Assembly (NCBI RefSeq): GCF_000143415.4
Contig: NW_003314319.1
Location: 161,886 to 225,885 of the forward strand
Source: Selaginella moellendorffii
Lineage: Eukaryota > Streptophyta > Lycopodiopsida > Selaginellales > Selaginellaceae
Length of the DNA stretch: 64,000 nt
Reading direction: 5' to 3'
Positions 1-10,953 of this stretch are shown here, in pieces. Every line of letters begins with the position of its first letter. The first letter of the stretch is position 1. The notes beneath the pieces were generated by a model, which ran no database searches, had not been told where the DNA came from, and was given only the letters and a program-made list of their open reading frames with translations. A program made the position numbers and the translations under genes.

Positions 1-20
1 GGAATGCTTAGGCGTTGCCC

Positions 21-3000
21 ATGTCTGGTTTCCTCTCCAAGATCAAGGCTCGTCTCGAACCAGGCCAACACTCCACTTTCAAGGAGCCGGGTAGTTTGTT
101 TTTCTTCTTTTCTTTTCCTTGAGTTTCGTTCTTCTGGGGTATAGGATGGGTACGAGCAGCGCTGGAGGAAAACACGGACGAGCAACAAGAGGTATGTACA
201 CTATACACTAGTTTTTTTTTTTTTTTTCCTGTTCTTTGTTTCTTTGATGTGAGCGTTGTTCCATGCTTTAGCAGGAGTCGGAGGACGCACCGCCTCCTCC
301 TTTGCTAGTGGATTTGGTGGAGCGGATGGAACGCGTGAGTCTTGATTCTTCTCCGGTCGAGCATGCGGCAGACGCAGTATCCGATCGTGACAACTCGTCA
401 CCTCAGAACGCGTCACAGGAAATGTGGGAGCTGGACAAGTTCGACAGCGTGCTGCCGGATGGCTTTTTCTCGATCATTCCCGTAAGTTTGTAAGTTTGTG
501 AACTTCGTGCGAAGCTATTTTGGTTTTGTGTTTTTTGCAGCACGATAACTCGAAGGTTCGCCGGCCGACGCTTCCTAGTGTGGCGGAACTACGCGATGCC
601 GATTGTGCGATTTGGGATGTTATCCTGGTGGATCCTAGACGGGACAAATTGCTTGTCAGGTTGAAGGAGCTTTGCCTTGAGATTGTCAAGGAGGTCGACC
701 CGAACAGTGCAGACGCCATCCGAAGAGTTGCTGGCATGGTAATCTTTTTTTTCTAACTTCTTGAAGCAACATCTGAAAGAGCTTCTTGCAGGTTGCGGAC
801 TTCTATGGTGGTCCTCTCTTTGAAACAGGCTACTCAAAGGAGATAAGCTCAGACGCGGGTGTGACTTTGCTAAGTCAAGTTAAAATTGGTTTGTGCCGTC
901 CACGTGCGCTGCTTTTCAAGTACCTTGCAGATGCTATTGGACTAAAGAGCCGTCTTTTGATGGTATGTTCTTATGCTGTTCATATTGCGGCTTAACGTTT
1001 TCTCTCTTTTGCCAGGGTTTGCAACTGGATTCTGTTCCCAGCACGTCATTGATATGTTCGAATCCAAGACGACATTTGACAAACGTTGTGCATTTAAACG
1101 GGAAGGAGTTGCTTGTAGATGTGATGCGCCATCCGGGACTCTTGAGATCCTTCACAGTTAAAGCTTTAGTCATGTACCATATTTCTGGACCTGGGGATAG
1201 CGATTCTACAGAGTACGATTCGTGCGATTCTCCACTCGAGCCTAACAGTCCTCTTTTTTTCGGTCCACCTGAAAGGTAACTTCATATATTGCGATGCAGT
1301 TTAAATTTTTTTTTTTTCTTGCTTCTAGCCCCTCTCAGAGCGAGCCGGACGTGAACAACCTATTGTCCCGTCATAACCGGAGGAAAAGCATGTCTGATGA
1401 CCGTGGGAACAAATCAAGGTGTGCATTGAACTGTACGTCGGTTCCAGTTCAAATTTGAGTTGACATTGTTGGCAGTAATTTTTAACTACAAAGTGAATGG
1501 CTTTTGACAGTCCTGAACTTCCATCCGAAGTAAAGTATTTTCAGAGGAGACATAATATGGTGGACGGTGCTCGAAGTTTTCCCTCAAGGTGGTATGATCA
1601 TTTACTTTTGTTTTTCTTTAGTTAACTTTTGTCATTTATGTATGACACAGTCCAGAGCATCCCCAGGCTCGCCTTCGTTCTTTCCGGCCTATTAAATCTC
1701 AAGACGGCAGCAATTCGAGGTCAGACATAGACTAATCTTTTCCTTCTCATTCTTTTGTTTTGATCTTAACAGTAGTCCAGAAACCGGTGTGAGAATACGA
1801 GCACCATCAATTTTGAGTGGTAGTAGAAGGCTTCCCGATGAAGAGCGAACAACAAGTACATCCAGGTAGTCTCTCGCGTGAGAATTTTCATAACACTTTT
1901 AAGTTTTTGCAGTCCTGATAATTCTCCCCAGCATGAAAATATATCGGTCTCCAACTTTAGGAGGCGTTCTTCGTCATTCTGCGTTCGAGAGGCTGAAAGG
2001 ATAACCAGTTCTTCTTCGGAGACTCGAAGAGTTAGGAAACGAACAAATGCTCCTGAAATCAGCGATGACGTAGTGAGGTAGAATTCGACTTTTTATTTGA
2101 TGATTTATTTTTTGAATTTTAAAAGGGTCGTGCGTGCTATCAACGAGGTAGTTAAACAAGGGAAAAAAGCGAGCGAGCAGGAAGCACAAGCAAGACTGGT
2201 TAGCTGCTTTTTTTATAGTATGACTTTTAACAGTCTCCCACAGGAAGAAGCTGTTAGCGAACCGAATTCATTAAAGCTGTGTGGAAGTTCATCTTCTACA
2301 CAATCGTTTTCTAGTGATCCGGCTAGGATCTCTAGAGATTTTGGAAAGGAGTGCGGATCCTCTACGTCAATCAATGAACTCCTTCCAAATCATCCGATAA
2401 TGCCGTACACAGAGTGGACTATTAACTTCACGGAGCTACGTATCGGCATTCGTATTGGGATTGGTAACTTCAAGCGTGTTACATTTTCTGTGTCCTTGAT
2501 GCTAGAAAGCTAATGTTACAGGATCTTTTGGTGAAGTCTTTCGTGCGACTTGGCGAGGTACGGAGGTTGCTGTGAAGGTCATGCTTGAGCAAGACCTTAC
2601 ACGGGAGAACACCGAAGATTTTTTCAACGAGATCTCTCTCTTGAGGCAAGTTGCATTCTTTCATTTTCCTATATCCTCGTAACCTTGATTTTACCTGGAC
2701 ATGAACAGCCGGCTACGGCATCCTAATGGCAAGTGCTTTCATCTCTTTCTTTGTCGTTGATCTGATATGCTTACTCACAGTCATCTTGTTCATGGGAGCA
2801 TGCACGAGTCCTCCTCACCTGTCAATGGTTACCGAATACATGCATATGGGCTCACTCTATCGCCTCATCCATATGAGCGGACAAGGAAAGAAGCTAAGCT
2901 GGCGAAGAAGACTGAAAATGCTACGAGATATCTGCAGGTATCTTTCGCGCTTTCCCTCTACTGGTTATTACTCTCTAACGCAGAGACGCCGTGATTTATT

Positions 3001-3604
3001 CAGGGGGATGATGTGCGTCCAACGCATGAACATCATCCACCGGGACTTGAAGAGCGCAAACTGCCTAGTGGACAAGCACTGGTGCGTGAAAATATGTGAT
3101 TTCGGCTTATCGCGGCTCACCACCGGGACTCCTATCCAAGAGACGACTGCCGCTGGCACGCCCGAATGGATGGCTCCGGAGCTCCTTCGCAACGAACCCG
3201 TCTCCTACAAGTGCGATATATTCAGCCTGGGAGTGATAATGTGGGAGCTGTGTACTCTGAAGAAGCCGTGGGATGGTGTCCAGCCTTTACAGGCAAGTAA
3301 CTCTTTACTCCTCTCTTTGTTTCGCGAAACTTAGCTCCTTGTTCTTCCTTCCAGGTCGTGCACGAAGTCTCTGTGAAACGATCCCGTCTGGAAATTCCTC
3401 AAGGCCTCCTTGGAAAGCTCATCGCTGGTAAGAAGATCTCGAGGATTTTTCTTCGATCTTTGTGTTCTTCGTGGTTGATCTTTGTGTTCTTTGTGGGGTT
3501 CTTAACGCTGTCTTCCAGATTGCTGGCAAGAGAACCCACAGGAGAGGCCAAGCTACGATGAAATACTCACTCGTCTCCACGAGTGTGAGTTTTTGCTCGG
3601 CTAG
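21..3604 (+). CDS. Raf-like MAPKKK of the EDR1/CTR1 group
   Basis: Serine/threonine kinase of the plant Raf-like MAPKKK group, which acts in cytoplasmic stress and hormone signalling. I reconstruct 19 exons: 21-90, 145-191, 275-481, 541-738, 792-962, 1016-1275, 1329-1418, 1511-1588, 1651-1719, 1776-1865, 1913-2077, 2126-2198, 2244-2463, 2522-2645, 2709-2728, 2781-2937, 3004-3292, 3355-3427, 3519-3604. They sum to 2487 nt and close in frame at 828 residues. Residues about 100-290 form an EDR1-type regulatory domain (ADCAIWD, DFYGG, VVHLNGKELLVDVMRHPG). A Ser-rich linker follows. The kinase domain has GIGSFGEV, Lys598 in VAVK, HRDLKSAN at 692-699, and DFG at 712. ATG 21 is the first after an in-frame TAG at 9-11, though an upstream exon cannot be excluded. 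Three introns use GC-AG ends. The exact family member (EDR1 or CTR1 side) is not resolved. Confidence 0.9.
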
Positions 3605-3994
3605 AAAGGAAATATCTTTGCTCTCACAGTTTTGGTCCCCTTTTTCCAACATTGTACAATCAGTGACGAATAATAAACGCGGCATATTTTTCATGTGGAA
3701 ATATTTTAGGGTTAGGTTAACCGGCGACGACGAGCTCTCATTTTTTTCGCTCTTTTGCGGCAGGAGGCCGACGACGCTCGCCGATAGCGCCTCCAATCGA
3801 TATCTCGGATTCGCGGCCAGGGATTGCGAGATTGATGCGCGCTCCAGCTCGCGCGGTGCCGCGCGAATTTCCAGGGATTATAGGCTACGTCAGCTGAGTA
3901 ATCCATCGCTGGAGCTCGTGCGCGAGCATAGGGTAAGCGGCGAGGCGCCCGCATTCTAGGGTTCTTCGGCATTCCAGTGCGGTCCTAGGAAGCG
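3605..3994. other. Intergenic spacer and 5' leader of the MATH gene
   Basis: Holds the 3' end of the kinase transcript and the upstream region of the MATH gene. Composition shifts from AT-rich to GC-rich at about 3720. An open frame at 3462-3959 crosses a kinase intron and shows no recognisable domain, so I do not call it a gene. No convincing TATA box was seen. Confidence 0.6.
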
Positions 3995-6900
3995 ATGAAG
4001 AAGCCAGCGCCGGCCTTGATTCCTGCGGATGAGGAGGCGGCGGCGGTGGCGCAGCAGCGATTGGCAGCGGCTGACGCCGGCGGCGCCATGGATAGCTCGT
4101 CTGTCTCGGCGTCATCTCGCGCGGCTCGGGGTGGCGACAACGGCGCTGGCGACGAGCAGCCGCGGGAGGGCGGGCAGGAGTCCGTGGTGGTGGAGCGGCG
4201 GGGCGATTTTGCGGTGGTGTGTAAGTGGACGATCGTCCAGTTCTCCAAGGTCAAGGCCCGCTCGCTGTGGAGCAAGTACTTCCAGGTCGGGGGCTACGAT
4301 TGCCGGCTGCTCGTCTATCCCCGCGGCGACTCGCAGGCCCTTCCCGGATACCTCTCGATCTATCTCCAGGTGACCGATCCCTCGTCATCGTCAAAGTGGG
4401 ATTGCTTCGCCAGCTACAGGCTTTGCGTCGTCAACCAGCGCGACGAGAGCAAGTCCATCCAGCGGGACTCGTGGCACCGGTTCTCCGTGAAGAAGAAGTC
4501 GCATGGATGGTGTGATTTCACGCCGTCGACCGTGGTGCTGGATCCCAAGAGCGGGTTTCTTGTCAACGAGTCGGTGCTCATCACGACGGAGATCCTCATC
4601 CTCAGCGAGGTGACGAGCTTCAACCGCGACAACAACGACCTCCTCTTGGCTCCCCCGCCCGAGGCTCTCAGTGGCAAGTTTACGTGGAAGGTCCAGAACT
4701 TGTCGCTCTTCCGGGACATGATCAAGACGCAGAAGATCATGAGCCCCGTGTTCACTGCCGGGGAATGCAACCTCCGGCTCAGCGTTTATCAGTCGTCGGT
4801 TGGCGGTGTGGAGTACCTGTCGATGTGCCTCGAGAGCAAGGACACGGAGAAGACGTCGTCCTCGTCGGAGCGGAGCTGCTGGTGCCTCTTCCGGATGTCG
4901 GTGCTAAACCAGAAGCCCGGGCTGAGCCACATGCACAGAGACTCGTATGGGCGCTTTGCCGGGGACAACAAGAGTGGGGACAACACCAGCCTGGGATGGA
5001 ACGACTATATGAAGATCTCCGATTTCATGGCTCCGGAGATGGGCTACCTCGTTGACGATTCCGCGACTTTTACTGCGTCCTTCCACGTGATAAAAGAGTC
5101 GAGCAGCTTTGTCAAGACGCCCATCGGCAACCGCTCCGTGAGGAAGAGTGACGGGTACCAGGGGAAGTTTCTTTGGAAGATCGAGAACTTTACCAAGCTC
5201 AAAGATCTGCTGAAGAAGCGGAGGATCACGGGGCTTTGCATTAAGAGCAAGCGATTTCAAGTTGGCAATCGGGACTGTCGTCTTATTGTCTATCCTCGAG
5301 GTATGTAACTGTTTATCTCTGCTCTACGACCTGACGTGTTTTTGTAAAATGCAGGACAATCGCAGCCGCCCTGCCATCTTTCTATGTTTCTGGAGGTTAC
5401 GGACTCCAGAAATTCGTCGGCAGATTGGAGCTGTTTCGTTAGCCACCGCCTTTCTGTGGTTAATCATCGTGAGGAGCGCTCCGTTATCAAGGAGTCTCAG
5501 AACCGATATTGTAAGGCTGCTAAGGACTGGGGGTGGCGTGAGTTTATCACACTCACCAACCTTTTCGACCAGGATTCTGGTTTTCTTGTTCAGGACATGG
5601 TCACATTTTCTGCAGAAGTACTAATTTTGAAGGAGACATCAATGATCACTCCCGACTGTGAAGGGAAGTCAGGTGTCAATGGGATGGAATGTGGAGCTAA
5701 CCAGGGGATGTTTACCTGGAGAGTTGAGAACTTTTTGGCTTTCAAAGAGATCATGGAAACTCGGAAGATATTCAGCAAGTTTTTCCAGGCTGGGGGCTGC
5801 GAACTTCGAATCGGTACGCATAACTTTGGAATTATACTTTTATTTATTCAACAATGTGCCTGGCTGCATGAACAGGTGTTTACGAATCTTTTGACACACT
5901 GTGCATTTATTTGGAGAGCGATCAGTCCCCTGGTACCGATCCTGACCGCAATTTCTGGGTCCGGTACCGTATGGCGGTCGTAAATCAGAAACACGCCGAT
6001 CGAACTGTTTGGAAGGAGTCCTCCATCTGTACAAAAACGTGGAATAACTCCGTGCTCCAGTTTATGAAGGTTTCCGACATGGTGGAGCCAGACGGTGGGT
6101 TTATGATGCGTGACACCATCGTATTTGTTTGCGAGATTCTGGACTGTTGCCCGTGGTTTGAGTTCTCGGATTTGGAGGTATGTTTACTTGCCGTTTTTAG
6201 CAAATCATGCTGTGGTGTTGCAGGTTTTAGTCTCCGATGATGACCAAGATGCTCTTTCGACTGATCCGGATGAGTTACTGGAGTCTGACGACTCCGACGG
6301 TAGCAGCGAAGACGAAGAAGATATTTTCAGGAACTTACTTGCAAGAGCAGGCTTTCATATGAGCTACGGTGACAATCCTCAGCGGCTTCTTGATCCCCGG
6401 GAAAAAGTTTCCATGGACGCAGGAGCAGTCGCAGCATTTCTAACTGATCTCCGTGTATATCTGGACGATCCGGTGAAGGTGAAACGCCTGCTTTTACCCG
6501 CTAAAGTCTCCACGGTCGCAAGTTCGTGCAAGCTGGGGAATGGTAAAGAGGCGACAACTTCTCCTAGTTTGATGAACCTGTTTATGGGAGTCAAGGTGCT
6601 TCAACAGGCCATTGTCGATCTTCTGCTGGATATAATGGTGGAGTGCTGCCAGCCTGCAGAATCGAAGAAGCATAACGAGCGTCAGAATGGGAAGCTTCAA
6701 GCGGTTCCAGAGAGTGCCAAGATTGATCTCAACTCGAGAGAAGGTGGTACTGCTGCTTTGAATGAAGAGGATTCTGCACAGAGGGTGTTCAACCAGAGGC
6801 TGGACGACGCTGCTGATGGCATTGGCTGCCTACAAGCGGTACAAAGCTGTGAAATAGATGGTAAACGTGTCGCTCAAGTACCTGAATCAGAGCCATCAGT

Positions 6901-9357
6901 AATCCATTCAAACGAGGTAAGCTAGTCTTGAAGTTTCTGTTGGATCGCTAACATGGCCACTCATTGTCTGTGGATTCGAGAAGCTAAGATGGCCTGAACA
7001 ATCGGAAGAGCTCTTTCGGCTGATCGTGAACTCCTTGAGAGCTTTAGATGGGGCTGTTCCACAAGGCTGTCCAGAACCAAGGAGACGACCACAGTCTGCG
7101 CAGAAGATGGCTTTGGTCTTAGAGAGGGCTCCGAAATACCTACAACACGATCTCCTGGCGCTCGTTCCTAAACTTGTGGATCCTTCCGAACATCAATCGG
7201 TCGCTTCCACACTTTTAGATTGGCTTCAAAGAAAGGACACGGACATCAACTTGCGTCTAGCGGTAGGTGCGAAGTCTCTCCATACATTGTTTCTATCGCT
7301 CTTTATGTGCAGGGTCTTGGGGCATTGGTCCAACTTGATCTGAATACGGAAGTTTGGGAACAAATCCTCCAGCACGCGCTGCGGATTTTTGCCCACTCTG
7401 AAGACGAGGCTCTGATTATCATCATCACATACATTTTTAAAGCTGCCGCCAAGTGTTATCAACTTCCGCAAGCGGTAAGACCAGCTTTTGTCGTGAACCT
7501 GATTTAGTGGTTTAATGCTACAGGTGAAAGCCGTGCGAGGGAGGCTCAAGATGCTAGGGACTAGTGTTTCTCCAAAGGTTCTTGAGGTAGTAAGAGACAT
7601 GATATTCACTTGTCCTGGTGTGGGAGAAGCATTACTTAGGGACATCGACGCAGATAGTGAATGCAGTGATAGCGACGGTCTTTCAGTTTTTGGTTATGGG
7701 GGACAGGGCGACGCAGCAAGAATCGCAGATGTAGATATTCTGTTGGAGATGCTCAACGTTTCTCCTTTCGTAGTAGAAGCTCAACGGTTGATCGAGAGGG
7801 TGGTGGCAAGGGGTACCATTAGTAATTCTTCTGTGTATAAGGTGTTATGCATCCGACGCGTTGGGAAGGCAAAGGATTCCGGGGACGCAGGCAGTGCCTC
7901 ACGGAGCCCTGACTCAACGTCAAGTCCGGACTGCATGTTTACGGCTCTTCTGGCACTCGTGAAAGCAATATCCAGCTCCAAGGATTCCAAGGTTCGTGAA
8001 TTTGTCAGCACTTTGTACACTGACATGTTCAAGTTATACTGCGATGACGTCTTGCGGGAACGCATGGTTCGGGGTCTTGTAGAACGTGCGACGAGCAGCA
8101 GTAGATGTGGGGACGATGATCAGCTAGAGATGAACATTTTGACGCTTTTAGTCAAGCAGGAGGAAGGGAAGGAAGGGAAGGAGTTGAAGATAGTGCCTAC
8201 CGTGCTGCGTATGATGCGTAAAGCGGTACAACAAGCAAACGCCGAGTGCTCTTCAATTCGGCAGCAGCTGTCTGCCCGCGAAGAAGAGCTTGCGAAGGTT
8301 CGGAGTGACAAGCAAAATGAAGTCGCCCGGTTTGCACGAGAGAAGGCTTCGCTTTCGCAGCGTCTCTCAGAAGCTGAGGCTGGACAGTTGCGGGTTAAGG
8401 TGCGGTCTCTTTTTGCATGTCGAGTTTCTAAGTTTGATGTTTTTGTTTTTTGTTTTTCAGTTAGAGCTGAAGGGAGAGATAGAGCGTTTGTCGAGGGATA
8501 AAAATGAGGCGATTGAGCGGTTGAGAGACACCGAGAGCCAGCTCGAGTGGTCTCGTTCAGAGCGGGAAGACGAACAAGCCAGCCATGCGTCTGAACGGAA
8601 GCGTCTTGAAGACCGATTGCGTGACGCTGAGTCCCAGATATCGCAATTCAAACGCAAACGCGACGATCTAAAGGTTCGTCTTTCAAAAAGTTTATGCAGT
8701 GCTGACGTATCTTTTTCTCTCCTACAGAGGATTACGAAAGAGAAGACCGCGCTTGCCGAAAGACTGAAGTCCACGGAGGCCGTGTGTGCAAACTACGCCG
8801 AAGAGTTCGACCGTCTATCGGCAAAGTCTGTCACGCGAGACGAGCTGTGCCGGTCGCAGGAAGAGGATATCCGCAACCTAAAGGAAGCGCTAGAGCGCTC
8901 CGAGGAAGACAGCCGTGGGAAGGACCTACAGATAAGTCAGTACAAATCGTATGCTCACAACATGGACACTACAAACCAGGCACTACAGGTACGTCATCTA
9001 CAGTTCATTTTGTCACGTCCATTCTGATCGAGCTCTCTTGCGCAGGAACGCGTCGAGAGCCTGCAGTCGTCGATCCGAGAGGAGCTCCACATGCACGCGC
9101 CTCTCTACGGCGTGGGCCTGGAGACGCTCTCCTTCGGCGAGCTGGAGATTTTGGCGAGAATACACGACGAGGGGCTGAGGCAAGTGAGAGCTCTCCAGAT
9201 GGCGCTTCGCGGTGACTTGCACGCTGCTCCTCCGCCGCCGCCGAGGCATTTCGGACTGCCCGCCGTGGCGCGGCCGAGCAGCAACGGCACGGCCGGGTTC
9301 CATGGAAGTGGACGCGCCAATGGTACAGTAAGCTCCTGGTTTCCTTCGACATCATAA
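3995..9357 (+). CDS. Four-MATH-domain protein with C-terminal coiled coil (At2g25320-like)
   Basis: Large TRAF-like (MATH/meprin) adaptor protein. Exons 3995-5300, 5355-5813, 5876-6177, 6224-6916, 6981-7262, 7313-7474, 7524-8399, 8461-8673, 8728-8988, 9046-9357 total 4866 nt, giving 1621 residues. After a low-complexity N-terminus, four MATH domains begin near residues 73, 227, 388 and 553, each opening with a pattern such as FTWKVQNLS or FLWKIENFT. An acidic linker follows (about 720-750), then the conserved plant block LRWPEQSEELFRLIVNSLR with the motif QGCPEPRRRPQSAQK, then a long coiled coil from exon 7 to exon 9, ending in a Pro/Gly-rich tail. Length and domain order match the Arabidopsis At2g25320 family from memory. 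The biochemical role of that family is poorly known; MATH domains usually bind protein partners. The start is the first ATG in a GC-rich leader. The acceptor before exon 5 could be 6980 or 6983. Confidence 0.9.
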
Positions 9358-9866
9358 AAGACGCAGGTTGTGTGCTTGGTTTTGATTTGTAGCGTTTGGT
9401 GCCTGGTACTAATCCTCGCTTCTCTCTTGTGAATCACAGGCGTTTTATGTTAGAGAGACGACGAGCACTACCACTACTGCTGCTACTAATAACAGACCGT
9501 GTAGAGGCTATTAAGATTTTGAGTGCCCGGATTATCCGAGCATTACATCGTCCGTCCAGGTTCTCTTTTTTAATTTTTTTCTTTTTGGTTTTTCTATTGC
9601 ATTTCTCTCCTCTTTGTTTGAGAACAGGTGGTCGCCCTTGTAAAGCTCTCTTTTTGTCATCACGACTAAAATGCATTTTCTTTCTAGTTTTTGTTCTTTT
9701 GCTAGAAATCCCGACAGCAAACAAAAAGTCGAAAAAAGTCAAAAAAAAAAAAAGAGGAAAAATTTATGTGTTTATATTCCTAGAAGTGTTTGCTGTTTGT
9801 GTGAGGGAGAAAAGAGTGTGATGTGTCTGTGTGTGTGAGAGAGAGAGAGAGGGAGAGACAATGGTG
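9358..9866. repeat. 3' flank of MATH gene with homopolymer and GA/GT microsatellite
   Basis: Contains T-rich and A-rich runs (A-run near 9739-9752), then an alternating GT and GA microsatellite at about 9824-9857. The microsatellite ends just before a truncated protease fragment. No gene seen. Confidence 0.6.
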
Positions 9867-9868
9867 GG

Positions 9869-10039
9869 GCACTCTTTCTCAGCTATGTGAATGATCTCAG
9901 GCCTGGGTTTGTGACGGAGCTCAATTCCAAGCTCGCCACCAGGTGGAGCGAGAGCTTCTTTAGTGACCTTACGGGAAAGAGCGTGGAGCAGCTGTGGAGT
10001 GATTATAAGTCGAAGTATCAACATAGGCATTTGCTATAA
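9869..10039 (+). pseudogene. C-terminal fragment of a basic secretory protease
   Basis: About 57 codons are open and match the last quarter of the plant basic secretory protease family (PF04450 type): FLSYVNDLRPGF, then WSESFFSDLTGKSVEQLW, then a TAA at 10037-10039. The HExxH zinc site and everything upstream are absent. The fragment begins right after a GT/GA microsatellite and has no in-frame ATG, so it is a truncated relic. It lies on the opposite strand to the two BSP relics that follow. Confidence 0.8.
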
Positions 10040-10129
10040 TGCTCGTTTGAAACTCATCTCTTAGTGTTTGGCATTGTAATGTTTATATCAGTCTGCAAAC
10101 TTTTATTAATGGAATCTGTGTTGTCATCA

Positions 10130-10190
10130 CCTCACAGCTGATCCACGCTCTTTCCAGTTGGATCCTGGAAGTAGCTCTCGAAGTGCCTTG
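10130..10190 (-). pseudogene. Very short basic secretory protease relic
   Basis: The minus strand reads ESYFQDPTGKSVDQLW over about 55 bp, the last conserved stretch of the BSP family. Nothing else of the gene remains around it. It is probably a leftover of tandem duplication with the larger copy at 10272-10953. Confidence 0.65.
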
Positions 10191-10271
10191 TCCCGGCATT
10201 TGCAACAACGCTAGTGTTCGAGCATGTTTTAAAATCTCAAAGCTTTTACTGTGGGCACCAGAATTACTTTC

Positions 10272-10953
10272 CTATACAACATCTTGTTTGTGGAACTTCT
10301 GTTTGTAATCATTCCACAGCTGATCCACGCTCTTCCCAGTCAGATCCTGGAAGTAACTCTCGCTCCAACCGTCGTAGAGCTTCTTGTTGAGCTCCGCCAC
10401 GAAGCTAGGGTGGAGATCGTTGACGTAGTTTAGAAACAGCGCGGTCACGGCATACCCCTCGTCCCAGTGGTTCCCCAACCCCACAAACCCATTGCCTGAT
10501 ACCCCGAGCTTAGCCTTGAGCCTCATAAAGTCGGCAATCCCCTCGATCAGTCCCTGCGGCGGCCAGCTCCCCTCCTTGCCATGCCACTGCCAAATGTGAG
10601 CCATCTCGTGGTACAAGATGCCCGTGAGCTCACGAACCATATTCCCAGTCAAAGTAGCAACGTACTGTGCGCTGAGATGGATCTCCACACACCCCGGGCA
10701 TGTCATCCACGGTGAAGTGGATGGCATCGACCTCCTTCTTGGGCATGTCAGGGTTCCCATACTCGAAGCCAAGCTGGACGAAGGCCATGGCACCGTAGAG
10801 GATGGAGAGGGCTCCATTTACTCCCATGATGGAGTCAAATCGCTGGCCTCCTGGGGATTCCGGGGTTGTGTTAGCGCCTGTGATGGAGGTTGCTTGCGTT
10901 ACCTGGGACGTTGCTAGTCTAATTAGGATGATAAGAAAGCAGAGGAATCCCAT
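10272..10953 (-). pseudogene. Basic secretory protease pseudogene with 14-bp deletion
   Basis: Nearly full-length BSP gene, otherwise a secreted zinc-metalloprotease-like protein. It has a start ATG at 10953, a hydrophobic signal segment, the conserved GGQRFDS region, then HEMAHIWQWHG (HExxH) and GLIEGIADFMRLKA, ending at 10272. The N-terminal half (10630-10953) and the C-terminal half (10272-about 10700) are in different frames. Compared with the sister copy near 30980, 14 bp are missing at about 10690, between the codons for MPGV and VEIHLSAQ. The protein would lose the zinc site. One sister copy (41461-42132) is intact, and the other is open apart from an assembly gap. Confidence 0.85.

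Noticed and set aside
2726-2780. Reading through as exon starting MASAFISFF in the kinase
   Set aside because: It would insert unrelated hydrophobic residues into the conserved HPNVILFMG; a GC-AG intron explains it better.
3462-3959. 165-codon plus-strand open frame
   Set aside because: It runs through an intron, the last kinase exon in a different frame, and the spacer; no domain.
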